Shown in pieces: positions 45,771 through 56,621 of a DNA stretch of 64,000 nt. Each line of letters opens with the position of its first letter. The stretch's first letter is position 1. Source of the stretch: Pseudomonas sp. Root71 (GTDB lineage: Bacteria; Pseudomonadota; Gammaproteobacteria; Pseudomonadales; Pseudomonadaceae); contig NZ_LMHY01000001.1 in NCBI RefSeq assembly GCF_001429045.1, positions 188,888 through 252,887 on the forward strand. The letters run 5' to 3'. The notes under the pieces were generated by a model that worked only from the letters and a program-made list of their open reading frames with translations, searched no databases and was not told where the DNA came from. The translations under genes were made by a program, and so were the position numbers.

Positions 45771-45808
45771 GCCCAGGACGCTGATGCTGCTTTAAGCGCA
45801 GTTCAATA

Positions 45809-45843
45809 CAAATGCCCCGACATGTTGGGGCATTTGTTTTTTT
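45809..45843 (+). terminator. Terminator of the rph operon
   Basis: AAATGCCCC / GGGGCATTT around an 8-base loop, followed by GTTTTTTT. Confidence 0.88.
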
Positions 45844-46153
45844 GCAATCAGATTAATCTCTAATGTTGCGAAATTGTTCGATCGCTATTCAATCGACGTC
45901 CACTAGTGTAAGTAATATTTCTTACACGTTTAGTCACAAACTGTAAGCCTCAGTACGGCTTGCAGGCTTGGCAATGGGACTTGGCGGTTGATAAGGTTGC
46001 TCCAAGTAATATTCATCAAGAAATATTTCGATATATTCGGACCATTGACGGCTTCTGAATCCAATACCAATCAGTGTTGAGATCCTCAACCTGTTCAAAA
46101 GGCGTGCCCAGGTAAAAAGTTCGCCACTGAATATATAAACAAGAATACCCAGA
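45844..46153 (+). promoter_or_regulatory. AT-rich upstream region of gltS with inverted repeat
   Basis: About 310 bases without a gene. GTGTAAG (45906-45912) and CTTACAC (45921-45927) form a perfect inverted repeat around TAATATTT. AT-rich tracts with further AAATATTT-type repeats lie at about 46005-46040. The ribosome site of gltS is weak. It should hold the gltS promoter. Confidence 0.5.
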
Positions 46154-47359
46154 ATGCTTCAGCTTGATTTTTACGGAACACTTGTCGCTGCCTCTTTAGT
46201 GCTTTTGCTGGGGCGCGCGCTTGTCTCTCGTGTCGGTTTTTTACGCACTTATAATATCCCTGAGCCTGTAGCCGGCGGCCTGGTGGTTGCCTTGGCTCTT
46301 CTCGCCTTGAGAACCCTCGATATTGAAGTTCGCTTTGATACTTCGCTCCAAACGCCCTTGATGCTGGCGTTTTTTGCCACCATCGGTTTGAGTGCAGACT
46401 TCGCCAGCCTGAAGAAGGGCGGGCGCGTCGTGGGGATCTTTCTGCTGGCGGTTGTCGGACTTCTGGTGATCCAGAATGCGATGGGCATCGGGCTTGCCAC
46501 GGCGTTGGGACTCGACCCCTTGATGGGCTTGCTGACAGGCTCGATCACCTTGGCAGGCGGCCACGGTACAGGTGCTGCATGGGGGGCGACGTTCAGCGAG
46601 AAGTTCGGTCTGGCCTCTGCCTCTGAACTGGCCATGGCCTCAGCAACGTTTGGCCTGGTGCTGGGCGGCTTGATTGGTGGGCCTGTTGCCCGCCTGCTCA
46701 TCAGTCGTGTCCAGACACCCGGCTGCGAGCAGGAAAAGCCACGGCTGCCCAAGGGCTTTGAACAACCGAACAAAGAACGCTCGATCACGTCGTTTTCGCT
46801 AGTCGAGACACTGGCTTTGATTGCTGTCAGCCTGCTGGCGGGCTCACTCCTGAATGGGTGGCTTCAGGGAACCGCATTTGAGTTGCCGACGTTTGTTTGC
46901 GTGTTGTTCGTGGGCGTGCTTTTACGCAACGGGCTTTCGGCGCTTGGCGTGTATCAGGTGTTTGAGCGAGAAGTTTCCGTGCTGGGGAATGTCAGCTTGT
47001 CGCTGTTTTTGGCAATCGCTCTGATGTCGCTCAAGTTGTGGGATCTGGCTGCACTGGCGTTGCCGATCTTTATCATCCTGGCTGCGCAAACGTTGGTCAT
47101 GGCTCTGTTTGCGATTGTTGTGACATTCAGGATGATGGGCAGTAACTACGACGCGGCTGTATTGGCGGCAGGGCATTGCGGTTTTGGACTGGGTGCCACG
47201 CCAACGGCCATCGCCAATATGCAAGCGGTGACACAGCGCTATGGGCCTTCTCAGATAGCGTTCCTGGTGGTGCCAATGGTGGGCGCTTTCTTCATCGACA
47301 TCATTAATGTCATCGTGATCAAGTTGTACCTTGCACTGCCGTTTTTCGCCGCGGTTTGA
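46154..47359 (+). CDS. gltS: Sodium/glutamate symporter
   Basis: A 401-residue inner-membrane protein with about ten hydrophobic segments and an internal repeat. GltS marks are MLQLDFYGTLVAASLVLLLG, AGGHGTGAAWGATF and, in the second half, AGHCGFGLGATPTAIANM. Both glycine-rich loops that form the two re-entrant hairpins are intact. It imports glutamate with sodium. Base composition is somewhat more AT-rich than neighbours. Confidence 0.92.
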   Translation: MLQLDFYGTLVAASLVLLLGRALVSRVGFLRTYNIPEPVAGGLVVALALLALRTLDIEVRFDTSLQTPLMLAFFATIGLSADFASLKKGGRVVGIFLLAVVGLLVIQNAMGIGLATALGLDPLMGLLTGSITLAGGHGTGAAWGATFSEKFGLASASELAMASATFGLVLGGLIGGPVARLLISRVQTPGCEQEKPRLPKGFEQPNKERSITSFSLVETLALIAVSLLAGSLLNGWLQGTAFELPTFVCVLFVGVLLRNGLSALGVYQVFEREVSVLGNVSLSLFLAIALMSLKLWDLAALALPIFIILAAQTLVMALFAIVVTFRMMGSNYDAAVLAAGHCGFGLGATPTAIANMQAVTQRYGPSQIAFLVVPMVGAFFIDIINVIVIKLYLALPFFAAV

Positions 47360-47394
47360 GGTTCAGGTCGCTGGGAGCCTCTGAATAGAGCGCA

Positions 47395-47432
47395 TAAAAA
47401 TGCCCGTATCTTGCGATACGGGCATTTTTTCG
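47395..47432. terminator. Bidirectional terminator between gltS and crc
   Basis: AAAAATGCCCGTATC / GATACGGGCATTTTTT around a short TTGC loop; A- and T-runs on both sides serve gltS and crc, which converge here. Confidence 0.9.
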
Positions 47433-47464
47433 ACCGTCTATCAGACTGCTCAGTGAAAAATCAC

Positions 47465-48244
47465 TTAGATCGTCAGCGTCCAGTCGTAGTCCACGATCAG
47501 CGGCGCGTGTTGTGAGAACCGCGGCTGGCGTGGCAGGCGTGCGCTGCGTACAAAGCGGCGCAGGCCCGGCGTCAGCAGCTGGTAGTCGAAGCGCCAACCG
47601 AGGTTGAGCATCTCCGCCTGTTCGTTGTCCGGCCACCAGCTGTACTGGTCGCCTTCACGGCTGACTTCACGCAGGGCGTCGACATAACCCATGTTGCCGA
47701 CAATCTCGTCCATCCAGGCACGTTCAGGTGCCAGGAAGCCCGGAGATTGCTGGCTGTCACGCCAGTTCTTGATATCCAGCTTCTGTTGCGCCACGTACAG
47801 CGAGCCACAATAAATGTACTCGCGGCGTTTGCGTCGCTGTTTATCCAGATAACGGGCGAAGTCGTCCATTAGCTTGAACTTCTGGTTCAAGTCTTCATCG
47901 CCGTTCTGCCCCGAAGGGAGCAGCAAGGTCGCGATGCTGACCTTGTCGAAATCGGCTTGCAGGTAGCGCCCGTAGCGGTCGGCCGTCTCGAAACCGAGAC
48001 CGCTGATGACAGCCTTCGGTTGCAGCCGCGAATACAAAGCCACGCCACCTTGGGCGGGAACTTCGGCATCGCAGGCATAAAGGAAGTATCCATCCAGTTG
48101 GAAGGCTGGATCGTCCAGTTCAAAGGCGGAGGCGCGGGTGTCCTGCAGGCAGATGACGTCGGCATTCTGTGCCTGCAGCCAACTGAGCAAACCACGCTCG
48201 ACTGCAGCCTGAATACCATTGACGTTCACACTGATGATCCGCAT
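47465..48244 (-). CDS. crc: Catabolite repression control protein Crc
   Basis: A 259-residue protein of the exonuclease/endonuclease/phosphatase fold that has lost nuclease function. It cooperates with Hfq on A-rich targets to block translation of secondary carbon-source genes. MRIISVNVNGIQAAVERGLL starts the protein. The ATG at 48244 is chosen over an upstream frame to 48280. It is divergent from pyrE, as in all Pseudomonas. Confidence 0.96.
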   Translation of the reverse strand: MRIISVNVNGIQAAVERGLLSWLQAQNADVICLQDTRASAFELDDPAFQLDGYFLYACDAEVPAQGGVALYSRLQPKAVISGLGFETADRYGRYLQADFDKVSIATLLLPSGQNGDEDLNQKFKLMDDFARYLDKQRRKRREYIYCGSLYVAQQKLDIKNWRDSQQSPGFLAPERAWMDEIVGNMGYVDALREVSREGDQYSWWPDNEQAEMLNLGWRFDYQLLTPGLRRFVRSARLPRQPRFSQHAPLIVDYDWTLTI

Positions 48245-48267
48245 AAATGGCCCCAAAAATCGCGTGC

Positions 48268-48299
48268 GTGTATGATACACGGCGTCAAGCTAATTAGCT
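48268..48299. promoter_or_regulatory. Two palindromes in the crc-pyrE divergent region
   Basis: GTGTATGATACAC (48268-48280, 6-1-6) and AGCTAATTAGCT (48288-48299) lie eight bases apart in the 80-base gap. The first contains TATGAT, a possible -10 for pyrE. They may be operators or simply overlapping promoter elements. Confidence 0.45.
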
Positions 48300-48324
48300 A
48301 AATCCGTGGTATTTGGGGTTTTTC

Positions 48325-48969
48325 ATGCAAGCGTATCAGCGCGATTTCATCCGTTTTGCCATCGATCGCGGCGTTTTGCGCTTCGGTGAGTTCACCCTGA
48401 AGTCCGGGCGCACCAGTCCTTACTTCTTCAATGCGGGCCTGTTCAACTCGGGTTCGGCCCTGGCGCAGTTGGGACGTTTCTACGCTGCTGCCATTGCCGA
48501 GAGCGGCATTCCCTTCGACGTGCTGTTTGGCCCGGCCTACAAGGGCATCCCGTTGGCGGCGACCACCGCCGTGGCCCTGGCCGAGCATCACAACCGTGAC
48601 CTGCCATGGTGCTTCAACCGCAAGGAAGCCAAGGCCCACGGCGAAGGCGGCAGCCTGGTTGGCGCGCCGCTGACCGGCGATGTTCTGATCATCGACGACG
48701 TGATCACCGCTGGCACCGCGATCCGTGAAGTGATGCAGATCATTGCCTCCCAGGACGGCGCCAAGGCCGCTGGCGTGCTGATCGCCCTGAACCGTCAGGA
48801 GCGTGGTAATGGCGAGTTGTCGGCGATCCAGGAAGTCGAGCGTGACTTCGGCATCCCGGTCATCAGCATCGTCTCGCTGAACCAGGTGCTGGAATTCCTG
48901 GCGGACGACCCGCAACTCAAGCAGCACTTGCCAGCCGTGGAAGCGTACCGCGCCCAGTTCGGCGTCTGA
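48325..48969 (+). CDS. pyrE: Orotate phosphoribosyltransferase
   Basis: A 214-residue enzyme that makes orotidine monophosphate from orotate and PRPP in pyrimidine synthesis. The PRPP loop [13 protein letters not shown] is at about 120-132, and the mobile loop [13 protein letters not shown] lies before it. The ATG that starts MQAYQRDFI is preferred; an upstream TTG frame adds four residues. It is followed by a REPIN and a terminator. Confidence 0.96.
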   Translation: MQAYQRDFIRFAIDRGVLRFGEFTLKSGRTSPYFFNAGLFNSGSALAQLGRFYAAAIAESGIPFDVLFGPAYKGIPLAATTAVALAEHHNRDLPWCFNRKEAKAHGEGGSLVGAPLTGDVLIIDDVITAGTAIREVMQIIASQDGAKAAGVLIALNRQERGNGELSAIQEVERDFGIPVISIVSLNQVLEFLADDPQLKQHLPAVEAYRAQFGV

Positions 48970-48979
48970 CACGGCGACC

Positions 48980-49064
48980 TGTAGGAGCTGCCGAAGGCTG
49001 CGATCCTTTGATCTTGTTTTAAAATAGCCAAAGTCAAAAGATCGCAGCCTTCGGCAGCTCCTAC
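48980..49064. repeat. REPIN, family A, inverted order
   Basis: Here the CTCCTACA ends lie outward and the GATC ends inward, the reverse of the other family A doublets. Arms 48980-49004 and 49040-49064 are separated by 35 AT-rich bases. Confidence 0.85.
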
Positions 49065-49097
49065 TGGGATGTACAAAATCCCGCAGGGATCGCAGGC

Positions 49098-49139
49098 AAA
49101 AAAAGACCCCGCTCAGCCAGGCCGAGCGGGGTCTTTTTT
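49098..49139. terminator. Bidirectional terminator between pyrE and argB
   Basis: AAAAAAAGACCCCGCTC / GAGCGGGGTCTTTTTT with an inner CAGCCAGGC loop. Both genes converge on it. Confidence 0.92.
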
Positions 49140-49153
49140 GTATGCGCTATCGC

Positions 49154-50059
<906 letters not shown>

Positions 50060-50076
50060 TCAGGGCTCCGGGTGAA

Positions 50077-51474
50077 TCAGAACGGTAGTTGGAGATCAGG
50101 TGCAACACGCTTCAACTGGACTTTGAATACGTCCTTGATGCGCTGCAATTCAGCCTCGTCATCGGCCTCGAAACGCAGCACCAGCACCGGAGTGGTGTTG
50201 GAGGCGCGTACCAGGCCCCAGCCTTTGGCATAGTCGACTCGCACGCCGTCAATGGTGGTCAGGTCGGCGCCTTCGCCCCACTGCGCATCGTGCAATGCAT
50301 CAATGATGCTGAATTTGCTCTCTTCGGTCACATGGATATTGATTTCCGGCGTAGAAATATCGTTCGGGAAGGTCGCGAACAGCTCTTCGGCCGATGATTT
50401 TTCCTTGCTGAGGATCTCCAGCAGCCGCGCGGCGCTGTAGATGCCGTCGTCGAAACCGAACCAGCGCTCCTTGAAGAAGATGTGCCCGCTCATTTCGCCA
50501 GCCAGCAGGGCGCCGGATTGTTTCATTTTCTTTTTGATCAACGAGTGACCGGTCTTCCACATTAACGACCGGCCGCCGTATTCCTTGATCAGCGGAATCA
50601 GGCGACGGGTGCATTTCACGTCGAAGATGATTTCGGCGCCCGGATTGCGCGCAACGACGTCGCGGGCGAACAGCATCAGCAGGCGGTCCGGGTAGACGAT
50701 GCTGCCGGTGTTGGTCACCACGCCGACGCGGTCGCCATCGCCGTCGAAGGCCAGGCCGATGTCAGCGTTGGTTTCCTTGACCTTGGCGATCAGGTCCACG
50801 AGGTTTTCAGGCTTGCCCGGGTCCGGATGGTGGTTCGGGAAGTTGCCGTCCACTTCGCAGAACAGCGGGATGACTTCGCAGTTCAGCGCTTCGATCAGTT
50901 GCGGGGCGATCACGCCGGCCGCGCCGTTACCGCAGTCGACGACCACTTTCAGGCGCCGGGCCAGCTTGATGTCCTGGACGATTTCGGTGGTGTAGCGGTC
51001 GAGGATCTCGACCTGGGTGATGCTGCCCTGGCCGCTGCTCAGGTTGTTGGTCTTGAGGCGGTCGTGCAGGGCCTGGATCTGTTCGTTGGCCAGGGTGTCG
51101 CCAGCGATGACGATCTTGAAGCCGTTGTAGTTCGACGGATTGTGGCTGCCGGTGAGCATCACGCCGGATTTTCCGGCCAGTACGTTGGCGGCGTAGTAGA
51201 GCGCCGGAGTCGGGACCAGGCCGACATCACTGACGTGGCAGCCGCTGTCGGCGATGCCTTTGATCAGTTGTGCGACCAGCTCCGGGCCGGACAGACGGCC
51301 ATCGCGACCGACGGACACGTTTGGCTCGCCCTGGGCCAGGCTTTGGGAGCCGACGGCGCGGCCGATCCAGTAAGCGGTTTCGGCGTTCAGGAATTCCGGG
51401 ACTGTGCCGCGGATGTCGTAGGCGCGGAAGATGCTGTCAGGGAACTTGGGTGCGACTTTGGCCGGGGTGTTCAT
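50077..51474 (-). CDS. algC: Phosphomannomutase/phosphoglucomutase AlgC
   Basis: A 465-residue mutase that makes mannose-1-phosphate and glucose-1-phosphate for alginate, LPS and rhamnolipid. The catalytic serine is at about 110 in TGSHNPSNYNG; the metal loop is DGDGDRVGVV; the sugar loop is GEMSGHIFF. The last domain has the phosphate-binding RASNTTP. It starts with ATG at 51474 and is followed by argB. Confidence 0.97.
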   Translation of the reverse strand: MNTPAKVAPKFPDSIFRAYDIRGTVPEFLNAETAYWIGRAVGSQSLAQGEPNVSVGRDGRLSGPELVAQLIKGIADSGCHVSDVGLVPTPALYYAANVLAGKSGVMLTGSHNPSNYNGFKIVIAGDTLANEQIQALHDRLKTNNLSSGQGSITQVEILDRYTTEIVQDIKLARRLKVVVDCGNGAAGVIAPQLIEALNCEVIPLFCEVDGNFPNHHPDPGKPENLVDLIAKVKETNADIGLAFDGDGDRVGVVTNTGSIVYPDRLLMLFARDVVARNPGAEIIFDVKCTRRLIPLIKEYGGRSLMWKTGHSLIKKKMKQSGALLAGEMSGHIFFKERWFGFDDGIYSAARLLEILSKEKSSAEELFATFPNDISTPEINIHVTEESKFSIIDALHDAQWGEGADLTTIDGVRVDYAKGWGLVRASNTTPVLVLRFEADDEAELQRIKDVFKVQLKRVAPDLQLPF

Positions 51475-51670
51475 CTGTGGAAATGCTCCATCTCGAAAGT
51501 GGCTGGACAGGCCGCCAATTCATTCGGCGGCAGGTTCAAACTGAAGGGTATGACGGCGTTTTCCACAGAGAGTTCGTGGTATGAAAGGGCCATGACGCCC
51601 CGACGGCAGGGGGTTGACCGGGCAATGCCTTGATTTTCGGAGCTAAACCTTGCAGATGGCAATTTGAATT

Positions 51671-51703
51671 TTGTGGCGAGGGAGCCAGATCCCCCACCAC
51701 AGA
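51671..51703. repeat. Degenerate REP-like hairpin
   Basis: TTGTGGCGAGGGAGC and CCCCCACCACAG can pair partly. It resembles a third REP variant of the species group (GTGGCGAGGGAGC). It lies between dut and the algC upstream region. Confidence 0.5.
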
Positions 51704-51717
51704 AGAGCGCGTCCGGA

Positions 51718-52173
51718 TCAGCGGGTACCGGTATGGCCGAAACCGCCAGTGCCGCGCTCGGTTTCAACGAACTCTTCAACCATCTCGAAGTGAGCCTGCA
51801 CCACCGGCACCAGCACCAGTTGCGCCAGGCGCTCGCCGACCGGCATGGTGAATTCGGTCTGGCCACGGTTCCAGCAAGAGACCATCAATGGGCCCTGGTA
51901 GTCGGAGTCGATCAGGCCGACCAGGTTGCCCAGTACGATGCCGTGCTTATGGCCCATCCCCGAGCGCGGCAGAATCAGCGCCGCCAGGTTCGGGTCACCG
52001 ATATAAACCGACAGGCCGGTGGGAATCAGCACGGTTTCACCCGGCTTGATCACGGTGTCCTGTTCCAGCATGGCGCGCAGGTCGAGGCCGGCGGAGCCCG
52101 GTGTGGCGTATTGCGGCAGCGGGAATTCGGTACCGATGCGGGGGTCGAGGATCTTGGCTTGCAAAGCGTGCAT
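51718..52173 (-). CDS. dut: dUTP diphosphatase
   Basis: A 151-residue trimeric dUTPase that makes dUMP and keeps uracil out of DNA. All five motifs are seen: [37 protein letters not shown] and [11 protein letters not shown]. It lies five bases after coaBC on the same strand. Confidence 0.97.
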   Translation of the reverse strand: MHALQAKILDPRIGTEFPLPQYATPGSAGLDLRAMLEQDTVIKPGETVLIPTGLSVYIGDPNLAALILPRSGMGHKHGIVLGNLVGLIDSDYQGPLMVSCWNRGQTEFTMPVGERLAQLVLVPVVQAHFEMVEEFVETERGTGGFGHTGTR

Positions 52174-52178
52174 GTAAA

Positions 52179-53387
52179 TTAAACCTGGTTCAGACGTTCG
52201 GCGATAAAGGTGACCAGCTGGCGAGCAATCTTGCTCTTGCTGGTCTGGGCGAAAAGTGTGGCGTGAAGCTCGCGGTCGATGACGCTGCAGGCGTTTTCTT
52301 CGCTGTTGAAGCCAATGCTTGGGTTGGCGACGTCGTTGGCGACGATCAGATCGAGGTTCTTGTCTTTCAACTTGCGTGCAGCGTAATCGAGCAGGTGTTC
52401 GGTCTCGGCGGCGAAACCGACGCTGAACGGGCGGTCGGGGCGGGTGGCGATGGTGGCCAGGATGTCCGGGTTACGCACCATCTGTAGCAACAAGCCGTCG
52501 CCGTTCGTAGGATCTTTCTTGAGTTTCTGCGGGGCAACAACCTCCGGACGGTAATCCGCGACCGCTGCCGAGGCGATGAACAGGTCGCAAGGGATCGCCG
52601 CTTCACACGCTGCCAGCATGTCGCGGGCGCTGACCACGTCGATGCGGGTGACACGATCCGGAGTCGGCAGGTTCACGGGGCCAGTGATCAGTGTTACGCG
52701 GGCACCGGCCTCCACAGCGGCTTCGGCCAGGGCAAAGCCCATTTTTCCGGAGCTGTGGTTGGTGATGTAGCGCACCGGGTCGATGTTTTCCTGGGTCGGG
52801 CCGGCGGTAATCAGCACGTGTTTGCCGGTCAGTGCCTGACGCTGGAAGCAGTCGGCGGCGCACTGGGCCAGTTCAAGGGCTTCGAGCATGCGCCCCAGGC
52901 CGACGTCGCCGCAGGCCTGGCTGCCGGAGGCCGGGCCGAAAGCCTTGATGTCGCGGCTTTCGAGGGTTTGCAGGTTGGCCTGGGTCGCCGGATCGCGCCA
53001 CATCGCCTGGTTCATTGCCGGTGCAACGGCGACCACGGCGTCGGTGGCCAGCACCAGCGTGGTCAGCAGATCGTCGGCAATGCCTTGGGCCAGGCGGGCG
53101 ATCAGGTCTGCCGTGGCGGGGGCGATCAGCACCAGGTCGGCCCATTTGGCCAGTTCGATGTGGCCCATGGCCGCTTCGGCCGCCGGGTCCAGCAGGTCCA
53201 GGTGGACCGGGTGCCCGGACAGGGCCTGCATGGTCAGCGGGGTGATGAACTCTGCGCCGCCACGGGTCATGACCACGCGCACTTCGGCGCCCTGATCGAT
53301 CAGGCGGCGAACCAGGTCGGCGCTCTTGTAGGCAGCGATACCGCCGCCTACGCCCAGAACAATGCGTTTCCGATACAGCCGCTGCAT
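52179..53387 (-). CDS. coaBC: Phosphopantothenoylcysteine synthase/decarboxylase
   Basis: A 402-residue bifunctional enzyme of coenzyme A synthesis. The N-terminal CoaC flavoprotein (about 1-190) has [16 protein letters not shown] and the [14 protein letters not shown] clamp with its cysteine. The C-terminal CoaB ligase (about 190-400) has [20 protein letters not shown] and KLKKDP. The ATG at 53387 is used rather than one at 53456. The dut gene follows at once. Confidence 0.96.
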   Translation of the reverse strand: MQRLYRKRIVLGVGGGIAAYKSADLVRRLIDQGAEVRVVMTRGGAEFITPLTMQALSGHPVHLDLLDPAAEAAMGHIELAKWADLVLIAPATADLIARLAQGIADDLLTTLVLATDAVVAVAPAMNQAMWRDPATQANLQTLESRDIKAFGPASGSQACGDVGLGRMLEALELAQCAADCFQRQALTGKHVLITAGPTQENIDPVRYITNHSSGKMGFALAEAAVEAGARVTLITGPVNLPTPDRVTRIDVVSARDMLAACEAAIPCDLFIASAAVADYRPEVVAPQKLKKDPTNGDGLLLQMVRNPDILATIATRPDRPFSVGFAAETEHLLDYAARKLKDKNLDLIVANDVANPSIGFNSEENACSVIDRELHATLFAQTSKSKIARQLVTFIAERLNQV

Positions 53388-53522
53388 AGGCCTGCCTTTC
53401 AATTCGTTGGTGACATACGTGGCGAAACCCCCTCCCCAGGATGAATTCGCCCGCAAAAAAGATGGGCTACGATATCACAGCGACCGCTACGGAACAGCGG
53501 TGCCCACAGACAGGGAGGTGCT

Positions 53523-54197
53523 ATGAGTATTCGCGATTGGCCGGCGGCGGAACGGCCGCGGGAGAAGTTGCTTGAGCAGGGTTCGGAGAGTCTTTCCGAT
53601 GCCGAGTTGCTGGCTATCTTTCTACGAACCGGCGTGGCCGGAAAAAGTGCGGTGGACCTGGCGAGACATCTACTGAGTCAATTTGGCGGTCTGCGTTCGT
53701 TGTTGGAAGCCGATCTCAAAACGTTCAGTAAGCACTTGGGGCTGGGGCCGGCAAAATTCGCGCAGTTACAGGCAGTACTGGAAATGGGCCGGCGCCATCT
53801 GGCCGAACGTTTGCGTCATAGATCGGTGCTGGAAAATCCGCAGGCAGTACGTGAGTACCTCAAATCGATGCTGCGCCATGAGCCTCATGAAGTATTCGGT
53901 TGCCTGTTTCTGGATTCCAGGCATCAGGTGCTCACGTTTGAGGTGCTGTTCCGCGGTTCTATCGACAACACCAGCGTTCACCCTCGTCAGGTCGTCAAGC
54001 GGGCCTTGGCCCACAACGCAGCAGCATTGATCCTCTGCCACAACCATCCTTCGGGCAACACCGACCCCAGTCAGTCCGACCGGGTGCTGACCAAGCGCCT
54101 GCAAAAGGCGCTGGAGTTGATTGACGTGCGGGTGCTTGACCATTTCATCATCGGCGACGGCGATCCGTTGTCGATGGCGGAGTATGGGTGGATGTAG
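53523..54197 (+). CDS. radC: RadC-family JAB-domain protein
   Basis: A 224-residue protein with a helix-hairpin-helix part (about 1-95) and a JAMM/MPN domain carrying the zinc motif [14 protein letters not shown] at about residues 172-185. The name reflects an old DNA-repair assignment that was not confirmed; the activity is unknown. GGGAGGTGCT precedes the ATG. It is divergent from coaBC, the usual order. Confidence 0.93.
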   Translation: MSIRDWPAAERPREKLLEQGSESLSDAELLAIFLRTGVAGKSAVDLARHLLSQFGGLRSLLEADLKTFSKHLGLGPAKFAQLQAVLEMGRRHLAERLRHRSVLENPQAVREYLKSMLRHEPHEVFGCLFLDSRHQVLTFEVLFRGSIDNTSVHPRQVVKRALAHNAAALILCHNHPSGNTDPSQSDRVLTKRLQKALELIDVRVLDHFIIGDGDPLSMAEYGWM

Positions 54198-54221
54198 GGG
54201 TTGTGAAGTTAGCGAAACCCA

Positions 54222-54325
54222 TGTGGGAGCGGGCTTGCTCCGGGTGGCGTTCCGACGAAAGCGGTGTATCAGTCGGCATTGATGGCGACTGACACTCCCT
54301 CTTCGCGAGCAAGCCCGCTCCCACA
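54222..54325. repeat. REPIN, family B, with an insertion in one arm
   Basis: The right arm (54302-54325) is intact. The left arm is interrupted after CTTGCTC by a stretch (about 54241-54256) absent from the other copies. Confidence 0.85.
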
Positions 54326-54344
54326 GGGTTTTGTGTGTGGCGGG

Positions 54345-55931
54345 TTATTTGATGTTGACCTTGGAATAGTCCTGTCGGCCGAACGGGCTGACCGAATACC
54401 CCTCGACATCCTTGCGCGTCAGCGCGAACGCAGTCGGATGGGCCAGGGGCAACCACAGCGCCTGCTGCTGGATCTGCGCCTGGGCCTGTTCGTAGAGTTT
54501 GCTGCGCACACCTTGCTCGCCGGTGGTCTTGCCGGCGCTGATCAGCTTGTCCAGGTCCTGATTGCAGTAGCGGGCGAAGTTGGTGCCGGACTTGACCGCG
54601 GCGCAGGAAAACTGCGGTGTGAGGAAGTTGTCCGGGTCACCGTTGTCACCGGCCCAACCCATGAACAGCAAGTCGTGCTCACCGGCCTTGGCACGGCGGA
54701 TCAGTTCGCCCCATTCGATCACACGGATTTCGGCCTGGATGCCGATTTCCGCGAGATCAGACTGAAGCAGTTGAGCGCCCAGGCTTGGGTTGGGGTTAAG
54801 CAGGCTGCCGGAAGGGCGAGTCCAGATGGTGGTCTGGAAGCCGTCCTTGAGTCCGGCCTTGGCCATCAAGGCTTTGGCCTTGGCGATGTCGTGAGGGTAA
54901 CCCGGCAGGCCTTTCGCGTAGCTCCAGGTGTTGGGCGGATACGGACCGTTGGCCGCCTCGGCGGTGTCTTCGAACACGGCTTTGACATAGTTGGCCTTGT
55001 CGAAGGCAAGGTTGATGGCCTGGCGGACTTCAGGTTTGTCCAGTGGCGGATGCTGACTGTTGATGCCGACGAATGCGGTCATGAACGCGTCAGTCTTTTC
55101 GACTTTCAGCGTCGGCTCCTTCAGCGCTTCCTGTACGTCCAGAGGCTTGGGCGACAGGGCGATCTGGCATTCGTTGCGGCGCAATTTCTGCAGGCGCACG
55201 TTGGCGTCCGGGGTGATGGCGAAGATCAGCGGATCTACAGAGGGTTTGCCACCGAAGTATTCGGGGTTGGCTTTGTAGCGAACCGAAGCGTCCTTCTGGA
55301 AGCGGGTGAAAACGAACGGACCTGTGCCGATCGGCTGGCTGTTGAGCTTCTCGGGTGTGCCTGCCTTCATCAGTTTGTCGGCGTATTCGGCCGAATAGAT
55401 CGAAGCGAAGCCCATGCTCAGGGTCGCCAGGAAGGTCGAATCCGGGTGGTCGAGGGTGACGCGTACGGTCTGCGGATCAAGGGCGTCGATCTTCTTGATC
55501 AATGCAGGCAACTGCATCGATTGCGCATGAGGGAATCCGCTCTGGGCGACTTTGTGCCAGGCATTGGCCGGGTCGAGCATGCGGTCGAAGCTGAAAATCA
55601 CATCTTCGGCGCTCAGGTCGCGAGTCGGGGTGAAATACTCGGTGCGATGGAATTTCACCTGCGGGTGCAACTTGAAGACGTACGTCAGGCCGTCGGGGCT
55701 GACTTCCCAGCTATCGGCGAGGCTGGCGACCACTTTGCCACTAGTCGTGTCAAAGTCCACCAGGCGATTCATCAGCACATCGGCCGAGGCGTTGGTGGTG
55801 GTCAGCGAGTTGTACTGCACCACGTCGAAGCCTTCAGGGCTGGCCTCGGTGCAGACGCTCAGGGCGGCGGCAAAGGCCTGTGGGCTCAGCAGAAGCGGGG
55901 CGAGCAATAGCGGTAGGGCAGCGAGGCGCAT
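54345..55931 (-). CDS. Dipeptide/oligopeptide ABC transporter substrate-binding protein
   Basis: A 528-residue periplasmic protein of SBP family 5 (DppA-like). The signal peptide ends at about AFAAA (residue 22). Markers are VKFHRTEYFTPTRDLSAEDV and IGTGPFVFTRFQKDAS; the C-terminal part has WAGDNGDPDNFL. It binds peptides or similar ligands. No permease or ATPase genes are next to it, so it must use a transporter encoded elsewhere. It converges with radC. Confidence 0.9.
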   Translation of the reverse strand: MRLAALPLLLAPLLLSPQAFAAALSVCTEASPEGFDVVQYNSLTTTNASADVLMNRLVDFDTTSGKVVASLADSWEVSPDGLTYVFKLHPQVKFHRTEYFTPTRDLSAEDVIFSFDRMLDPANAWHKVAQSGFPHAQSMQLPALIKKIDALDPQTVRVTLDHPDSTFLATLSMGFASIYSAEYADKLMKAGTPEKLNSQPIGTGPFVFTRFQKDASVRYKANPEYFGGKPSVDPLIFAITPDANVRLQKLRRNECQIALSPKPLDVQEALKEPTLKVEKTDAFMTAFVGINSQHPPLDKPEVRQAINLAFDKANYVKAVFEDTAEAANGPYPPNTWSYAKGLPGYPHDIAKAKALMAKAGLKDGFQTTIWTRPSGSLLNPNPSLGAQLLQSDLAEIGIQAEIRVIEWGELIRRAKAGEHDLLFMGWAGDNGDPDNFLTPQFSCAAVKSGTNFARYCNQDLDKLISAGKTTGEQGVRSKLYEQAQAQIQQQALWLPLAHPTAFALTRKDVEGYSVSPFGRQDYSKVNIK

Positions 55932-56199
55932 GGTCGGCTTCCTTTACAGATCGAAGGCCCATCTGCAAGTGCAGTCTGGAAAAGGCTTACCCTAGTGGGC
56001 TCTTTTGCAAATGACTATCCCCTTTTTCATTTTGAGGGGACTATAGCGCCTGAATTTGCTGTGAGGCGGGCGAGCAAAATCCTGATTTGGCCGGTTGGCC
56101 GATTCTCTGCGACGAGCGGTCGCCATCGATGATAGCCTTTGTCCAAGGCGCTCGGAGCCCGAAAAACGGGGTTTTTGTGAATTCAACGCATACTGAATG
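55932..56199. other. Intergenic region between SBP gene and rpmB promoter
   Basis: The divergent promoter region of the peptide-binding protein. A short hairpin TCCCCT / AGGGGA (56018-56040) lies around an AT-rich core. No gene with a ribosome site is seen. Confidence 0.5.
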
Positions 56200-56228
56200 T
56201 TGTTGCTCTCCAGTCTTTCTGGTATAAA
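56200..56228 (+). promoter_or_regulatory. Promoter of rpmB-rpmG
   Basis: -35 TTGTTG (56200-56205), 17 bases, -10 TATAAA (56223-56228). A leader of about 140 bases follows, with a hairpin CCAACCC/GGGTTGG near 56333-56351 just before the rpmB ribosome site. Confidence 0.7.
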
Positions 56229-56376
56229 GCAGCGCTCTTTTCTAGGGGCCCGGTTCCTTCACTGTAGGTGTAGCCGGTAAGACCTCTAAAGAAACGCGGC
56301 GCCTGGCGCCAAATGACTGAGAGATTAAGCGGCCAACCCATGCCGGGTTGGGCATGTGGTTTTAGAGGGCTGAGGC

Positions 56377-56610
56377 ATGTCTAGAGTATGTCAAGTTACC
56401 GGTAAGGGTCCGGTAACTGGGAATAACATTTCCCACGCAAACAACAAAACCCGTCGTCGTTTCCTGCCGAACCTGCAGCATCACCGCTTCTGGGTTGAAG
56501 AAGAGAAACGTTTTGTGCGTCTGCGCGTATCTGCCAAAGGCATGCGTATCATCGACAAGCGTGGCATCACTGTCGTGCTGGCCGAACTTCGCCGCGATGG
56601 CAAGGTTTAA
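56377..56610 (+). CDS. rpmB: 50S ribosomal protein L28
   Basis: A 77-residue ribosomal protein. It begins [20 protein letters not shown] and has the family end [11 protein letters not shown]. It is the first gene of the rpmB-rpmG operon, 11 bases before rpmG. Confidence 0.98.
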   Translation: MSRVCQVTGKGPVTGNNISHANNKTRRRFLPNLQHHRFWVEEEKRFVRLRVSAKGMRIIDKRGITVVLAELRRDGKV

Positions 56611-56621
56611 GGGAGCTAATC

